Shown here: piece after piece, positions 33,797-64,000 of the stretch | Numbering within the stretch: position 1 is the first letter of the stretch | How the letters are laid out: the number at the start of each line of letters is the position of its first letter | NCBI RefSeq assembly: GCF_016808095.1 | Contig: NC_068978.1 | Location: 30,810,160 to 30,874,159 of the forward strand | Direction: 5' to 3' | Length of the DNA: 64,000 bases | Source: Vigna angularis | Taxonomy: Eukaryota > Streptophyta > Magnoliopsida > Fabales > Fabaceae | The notes under the pieces: model-generated | Database searches by the model: none | Told to the model about the DNA's origin: nothing | The model's input: the letters and a program-made list of their open reading frames with translations, nothing else | Program-made: the position numbers and the translations under genes

Positions 33797-36532
33797 ATGA
33801 CCAATGTAGTCTTCTGCATTTAAATTCAAGAATTTCATTATGATTATGGTGTGAGTGCAAGGAATGCCAATAATTAACCACTTTCTACAACTGTACTCCT
33901 TGTTTTCAAGATTCACAACAAATTGTTCCCCAAATTGTGAAATGTGTAGGACTTCAAATAATTGATGTGATGACCATCTGTCATGAGTACAAAATGACAA
34001 CATAAATTAATGATGAACAAGCTCTTCTTAATGATGAACACAAATTAATTATAGGTTTAAAGTTACCTTGGTAACCAATATCTGGTTAACCATGACTGGT
34101 TTTGAAATTTGTTCAGAACCTTAGGGCACACAGAACCTTGATATAATGTCATCTTTGTCCTGTTCGTAGCCCATCTCTTCATGATGTAAACCCTAATGTC
34201 TTCTAACATAGTGATAATTGGCTTACATTTAGTACGACCTAGCACACTGTTGAAGCCCTCACACATGTTGACAAGAGTGTCAAATTGTGATCTAGGGGTG
34301 AATCTAGATCTTGACCAAAACCTGGGAGATTTAAATGTCAGTAAATATAACTGTCAAAGTAAATATAACAATAAAATAACAACAACATTTGGAGATAAGT
34401 GAATACATACCTAGGTGGAATTGCAATCAAGTATTTAAATGCCTCTACATTGATCTCTTTAATTTTCCTCATTTCAGCCTCCCATAGTTGTGGATATGTG
34501 GTTGTTGCTGCCCTCCACATCAGACGTTTAAGGTCTTTTCCAGGATATTTCTTTCTGAAGTTAGAATACAAATGTCTAACACAAAATCTTTGCTCTACCC
34601 TAGGTAGAAGATCTTGAATAGCTGGCAGAAGACCCTACAATTTAAAATACTGAAGTCAGCTGAGTTATTTCTGAAGTAGATTGTAATTAACATTTCTTTT
34701 CAGTTACTGACCTTTTGTTGGTCTGAAATAAATGTACATGCTCCACAAACAGCTTCCCCACCAAGGTTTGCAATGAGAAGCTCCAAGAACCAAGTCCACG
34801 AGTCTTTGTTTTCTACCTCAACAACAACATATGCAATGGGCATAATTTGTTCATTTTCATCTCTTCCAACTGCTGTTAGAAACTCCCCTCCATACTTGCC
34901 TTTCAAAAAGCATCTATCCAACCCAATGATGGGTCTACAACTAACGAAGTTATTTTTGCATGCTTTCAAGCATACATAAATTTTATTGAATATACACTCA
35001 TCATTACTATTTCCAACCTATATTTTGACTGTTGAACCTGGATTTGATATGAGAAGCTCATGACCATAATCATAAATTCTTCTAATTGTTCATTGAATGA
35101 CCCCTCAATATTATCTTTTGTCATGGCTCTTGCCCTAAAAGTCATATTTCTAGAGATTCCTACATTCCATTTCCTACTTACTTTGTCCCTAATGTCCATG
35201 ACCTTCATATTAGGGTTCTCTCTGACAGATTTTTCCATCTTTTGACTCAACCACTTAGAAGTCATCAACTTCACATTGAAATCTGTACTACAGCTGTGAT
35301 CATCAATCACTTTTCTTAGCTACCGTGACTTCACATCAGACTTATAGGCACAATAAACATACCATTTGCATTTCCCCTTGCCCCCACAAACATTTTATAG
35401 CAACCCTCTTCTTGTCATTCTTCATGAATTTCAAATTTCTACCATTACTCAGTGCATAAGTCCTAATGGTCTTTGTGAATTCCTTTTTCTCAGTGAAATA
35501 GGTTCCTACTTCCCATTTATAATCCATCAAACTTTTAGGCATGCTAAATGTGGGAAACAAAGTTCTATGAATGGAATCATCATCATCGTCACTATTTGGA
35601 CAACTATCCAACTAATCTGACACCCACTCAATGTCAGACAAGCCACGAACATCATGCATGGATTCATTATCAGTTGTCCTTGAAGACTCACCTACTGAAC
35701 TGAAAGGTTGTTCTTCCCTCACATTTCCTTTCGAAGTACCAATGCCACACTCAATGGTGACATCAACTAGACTTTCTTCACTCACAGACTCATCTACATC
35801 TTCATCCTGACCATCATCTCCAGCCTCATCCTTAGCCTCATCCTCAACCTCATCCTCAGCCTCATCCTCAGCCTCATCTACATGATCATCCTCATTCTCA
35901 TCCTCTTCTACATCTTCTAGCTCAAAATCATTTGCATCATGTACCTCAACCTCCTCTACATCATGTACTTCACCATCCTCAACATGTTCAATCTGTTTAG
36001 CAACTTCACTCTCACCTTGCTCCATTTCTGTTCCAACTTCAGCCTCACCTTCAACCTCACCCTCACAGTGACCCTCCTCCATTTCTGTTCCAACTTCAAC
36101 CTGACTCGCATCCTCACCCTCAACCTCACCCTCAGCCTCACCCTCCACTTGTCTTGCAACATCACCTTCATCATTAACATCACCATCAACCCAATCAATC
36201 ATTTCTATTATGTGTGGTTCCATGGTATTATGAACCACGTACAAATGAACTTCATCATTTAACCTTGCAATATTCAGCATATGCATAACACCCCTATCAT
36301 CAGTCAACAATTCTAACCTATCTGGCACCACTGATTGACCTCCTAAACTGTACCAAAGTTCTTTTATGTCTATATAACCTAAGTCTTTCACTGAAGCTAA
36401 TATTCCAAAATAGCACCACAGGTCTGGATCACAAGACCATTATGCTATCTCGCCATTAAATTTTAAATTTCCATTATCATCACTAACAAAATGCCCAAAA
36501 TGATGGACCACAACTTTAATACGTTCAGCCAT
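33797..36532 (-). pseudogene. MULE-2 transposase (MuDR family), N-terminal and catalytic part
   Basis: Minus strand from ATG at 36532 (MAERIKVVVHHFGHFV). An in-frame TAA at 36442-36440 is followed by an N-terminal domain (LGYIDIKELWYSLGG), a long Glu/Asp-rich stretch, a TAG after IEWVSD, a MuDR-type domain (DYKWEVGTYFTEKKEF), a frameshift near 35385 and a further TAG. Then come RKWNVGISRNMTFRARAM, the MULE DDE domain (RPIIGLDRCFLKGKYGGEFL, AYVVVEVENKDSWTWFLELL, FISDQQK) and an intron. Next exons carry ERCHL-like and MCEGFNSVLGRTKCKPI regions. The SWIM finger region (NKEYSCRKWLIIGIPCTHTI) ends the piece at the retrotransposon. At least three nonsense codons and two or more frameshifts make it inactive. 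The part beyond the insertion is at 21101-21504. Confidence 0.9.
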
Positions 36533-37221
36533 GCAATATTATGTTTGAAGCACAAGCTTTTAAGACCTATACATTGGGGGGGGGGGATATTATGATTTCA
36601 CTCTTTACTAACTAAGCAAACAGTCAGACATCAAGGGGACAGGGGAACAAACTAACATCCCCACTAAGGAAACACTCCAACAGAAAAGGTGACCACTACT
36701 TCTAAACAATTGATAAATGCAATTTTAGGACCACAACATTGTACACATTTCAACATACAGTAACATACCAAAATCGGGACCCATCACAAAATAACAGTAC
36801 TAAACCAATTATAACCTAAACGCTAAAAGATAGCAAAATCGGGACCACAACGCAACACATTCGGGACCACAACAACGCATAAACATAGCAAAATAACTAC
36901 ATATTCGTAAAGGCGAAAGATACAAAACTAACCTTAACTGGCCTCCACTTTCAATTCGATTCATCCACCACCACGTGGTTCCTTTTCGTCTTCGTAAATT
37001 CTCCCGAGCCCTAATTCTCACACTCACTCACCACATCAAAATCCATAACTCATGATATCCCAAATTCCCTTTTAAGGTTTTTCTATTTTAGTTAAAAAAA
37101 ACCCAATAAAAATCACTAATTCCCTCATTCCCTGCCACGTATATACGTTTTTTCAAACAACTAATATCCACGTATTTAAATCATTATAACTGAACTCATT
37201 TTCTATACACCACGTAATCAC
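36533..37221 (-). other. MULE-2 5' region of the transposase
   Basis: Leader between the right inverted repeat and the transposase start. Contains a G run (9 G) at about 36577-36586 and a small minus-strand ORF at 36809-37027 with no recognisable domain. Presumed promoter and UTR. Confidence 0.5.
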
Positions 37222-37365
37222 AGGCAAACGGCGTTACTGCTAAATTAACATAGAGGACTTAATTGTTTTAACAAGTTTATGAACCCGATTGAGACTGAAA
37301 AAAAAAACGATGACCCACTTGAGGTTGACACACACAGATACAAAGACCAAATGAAAGTTTAAACC
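37222..37365 (-). repeat. MULE-2 right terminal inverted repeat
   Basis: Read in reverse it starts GGTTTAAACTTTCATTTGG and pairs with 19768-19913. The TAAATAAAT duplication follows at 37366-37374. Confidence 0.9.
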
Positions 37366-37374
37366 TAAATAAAT

Positions 37375-38113
37375 TTAACAAAATTTAGTTAAAATAGTTA
37401 TAATAATTACATTTATGCCAATGTCGCGGTTGCTTGCCTCTTGATTTTAATGCAATCCTAAATATTTTTAAATACGTACTACTATCCATATCATCATATA
37501 AAAAAATTATACACTTTAAAAAAAATTCAATATATATTTTAATTAGATAATTTCACCTCTAAAAATTATAAAAAACTTCTTTATTTAATAAAATAAGTAA
37601 TTAAACTTCTCCATACACCACAATAAGTAAATAACTTCACTTTAAAATAACCATTACATACATTTTTTTAGTACCATTCTCACAAAAATTAAATATATTT
37701 TAAATTGTATTGTTTAGATGTTTTTTAATACTACTTTTACAAAATTATATATATTTTGAAAACTTTATTGATAAACATGTGAAGACTTGCTCTACGTATT
37801 TTTGCAAGTACCAATAAAAAGTAATAAACACAAAAATGATGTACAATTAAAAAGATATATTCGAGTATTAAAAAAAGTACATTGTCTTTTATTACATCTA
37901 TGAAGAAGAATATTACAAATCCGTCATACGATAGACTGCTACAGAAATTTACAGACTCGTGGATTGAAAGAAACTGTTAAACCAGTGTGTCAAAATTCGA
38001 CCAGAAAAAGCAAGAGGGCGAAAAAAATAGATAAAGCCTAATTGCTGAAGCACTTTTCGAGCCTAAAAAATAATATGGTCTTCCTGAGAAAGAAATAATC
38101 TTCTTACCAATCC
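37375..38113. other. Truncated MITE arm, AT-rich spacer and EDD1 3' UTR
   Basis: 37375-37405 is the short right arm of the palindromic repeat that MULE-2 interrupted. The rest is AT-rich without features until the probable 3' UTR of the minus-strand glycyl-tRNA synthetase gene (roughly 37880-38113). Confidence 0.5.
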
Positions 38114-63237
<25,124 letters not shown>

Positions 63238-64000
63238 CTATAAGCAGAAAAAAGATAGAATTTTAAATTAATATAATATATGCATTTAATATTAGTATAC
63301 GAATAACTTTGAGGAAAATAATCAATAAAAATACTCTTGCTCATGCTAAACATTAAAAGATTAAGTTTCTCAATATATCACACCATTCTTACTGACAATA
63401 CTTTACATAAGATAGGAATAGGTCATAAATCCAGTCTAAAGTTTGTATTGAGTTAATAATCAAATAAACTACATCCAGAACATGTACATGTAAAATCAAA
63501 TACAAGATGGAATGTTCTTTGAAGCAACGATACCTGCAAACAGTAAAAATTCTGCTATAAGATATCTGTATAGGAAATACAATTAACATTTGAGGGAAAG
63601 AAGACATTCCAGGAGAAACCAGCAAAGCCTATGAGTTCATATACTTCTAACAAGGAATGGAAAGCCGGTACAAAACCTAGGCATCCTTGTAGGGATCTCA
63701 ATATAACAAGACCATATATTCTATTTGTTGTTAGAGAGGTGAGTTACTTCTTCAATTCATGGACTTTGACTCTCCACATATTGCAAAATGCAATTTGTTA
63801 ACATGTTCCTAGTTGTAAACGATTGTGGTAGACTGTTGGATTTCAACCTCAAATATTTCTAATATTCTTCATTAGATAACTTTGGTTCAACAACTTCGAA
63901 TTAGGATATGTTAGCTGTCTTGACAGAAAAGTCATGAAAAGGATAGCAATTTTCTTGCGTATGACCTATGCATTGAGGATATCTTCTACCACCATGCACT
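63238..64000 (-). other. EDD1 intron (partial) at the right edge
   Basis: AT-rich sequence upstream of the exon 63237-63154 on the minus strand. I looked for an exon of the alpha-beta junction and saw none, so the next 5' exon is outside the window. Confidence 0.5.

Larger units (their letters stand above)
19768..37365. mobile_element. MULE-2: Mutator-like element (about 5.3 kb) split by a retrotransposon
   Basis: Bounded by a perfect 9-bp target duplication TAAATAAAT (19759-19767 and 37366-37374) and inverted repeats of about 145 bp. Removing the 12,292-bp retrotransposon and its 5-bp duplication leaves 5301 bp. It encodes a decayed minus-strand transposase running inward from the right end and a plus-strand GRF zinc-finger gene running inward from the left end, a convergent layout like mudrA/mudrB of maize MuDR. 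Both genes carry nonsense codons, so the element is no longer autonomous. Confidence 0.93.

Noticed and set aside
35800..36150. Regular repeats suggestive of a CRISPR-like array
   Set aside because: Irregular GCCTCATCCTC-type repeats encode an acidic low-complexity region; no fixed repeat and spacer, and this is plant DNA.
35939..36262. Hydrophobic plus-strand ORF (Leu/Thr/Phe-rich)
   Set aside because: Shadow of the Glu/Asp-rich minus-strand stretch of the MULE-2 transposase.

Overview
The window is plant nuclear DNA, most likely from a dicot and probably a legume (inference from intron-rich genes, AT-rich spacers, a Calypso/Athila-type retroelement and legume-like repeats). No prokaryotic, organellar, rRNA, tRNA or CRISPR feature was seen. 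Three host genes are present: the last coding exon of a RABD (Rab1) GTPase (604-700, +); a complete seven-exon RGG/HABP4-family RNA-binding protein gene (8824-12138, -); and the 3' 24 exons of a bacterial-type organellar glycyl-tRNA synthetase, EDD1-like (38114-63237, -), whose 5' part lies beyond the right edge.

Almost everything else is transposon. 2370-4661 is a Pack-MULE with a perfect 9-bp target duplication that carries a bHLH117-like fragment fused to a ubiquitin-like-protein fragment. 4738-6975 and 13447-16097 are solo LTRs. 16423-18400 is a decayed Ty3/gypsy element. 19768-37365 is a large Mutator-like element (9-bp target duplication, about 145-bp terminal inverted repeats) with a decayed transposase and a convergent GRF zinc-finger gene. 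It landed inside a small palindromic element and was later split by a young, full-length Calypso/Athila-type retrotransposon (21505-33796) with apparently identical LTRs, an intact 1806-codon gag-pol and an intact second ORF.

The EDD1 gene has been stretched to more than 25 kb by insertions in its introns: an internally deleted copia element (44398-46231); a pol-less LTR element carrying an antisense LTV1 fragment (46900-50439); a LINE remnant; a second Pack-MULE (57416-59248) holding BAM-type LRR and ZF-HD fragments, sitting a few bases from a splice donor; and a copia pol remnant (about 61690-62510). All visible EDD1 exons stay in frame with AG/GT borders, so the gene still looks functional.

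Most notable: (i) a family of GC-rich inverted-repeat modules of about 42 bp, recurring in the LTRs and the pol-to-ORF2 spacer of the young retroelement; (ii) three independent gene-capture events, two by MULEs and one by an LTR element; (iii) a MULE that pairs its transposase with a convergent GRF zinc-finger/coiled-coil/membrane-tail gene.
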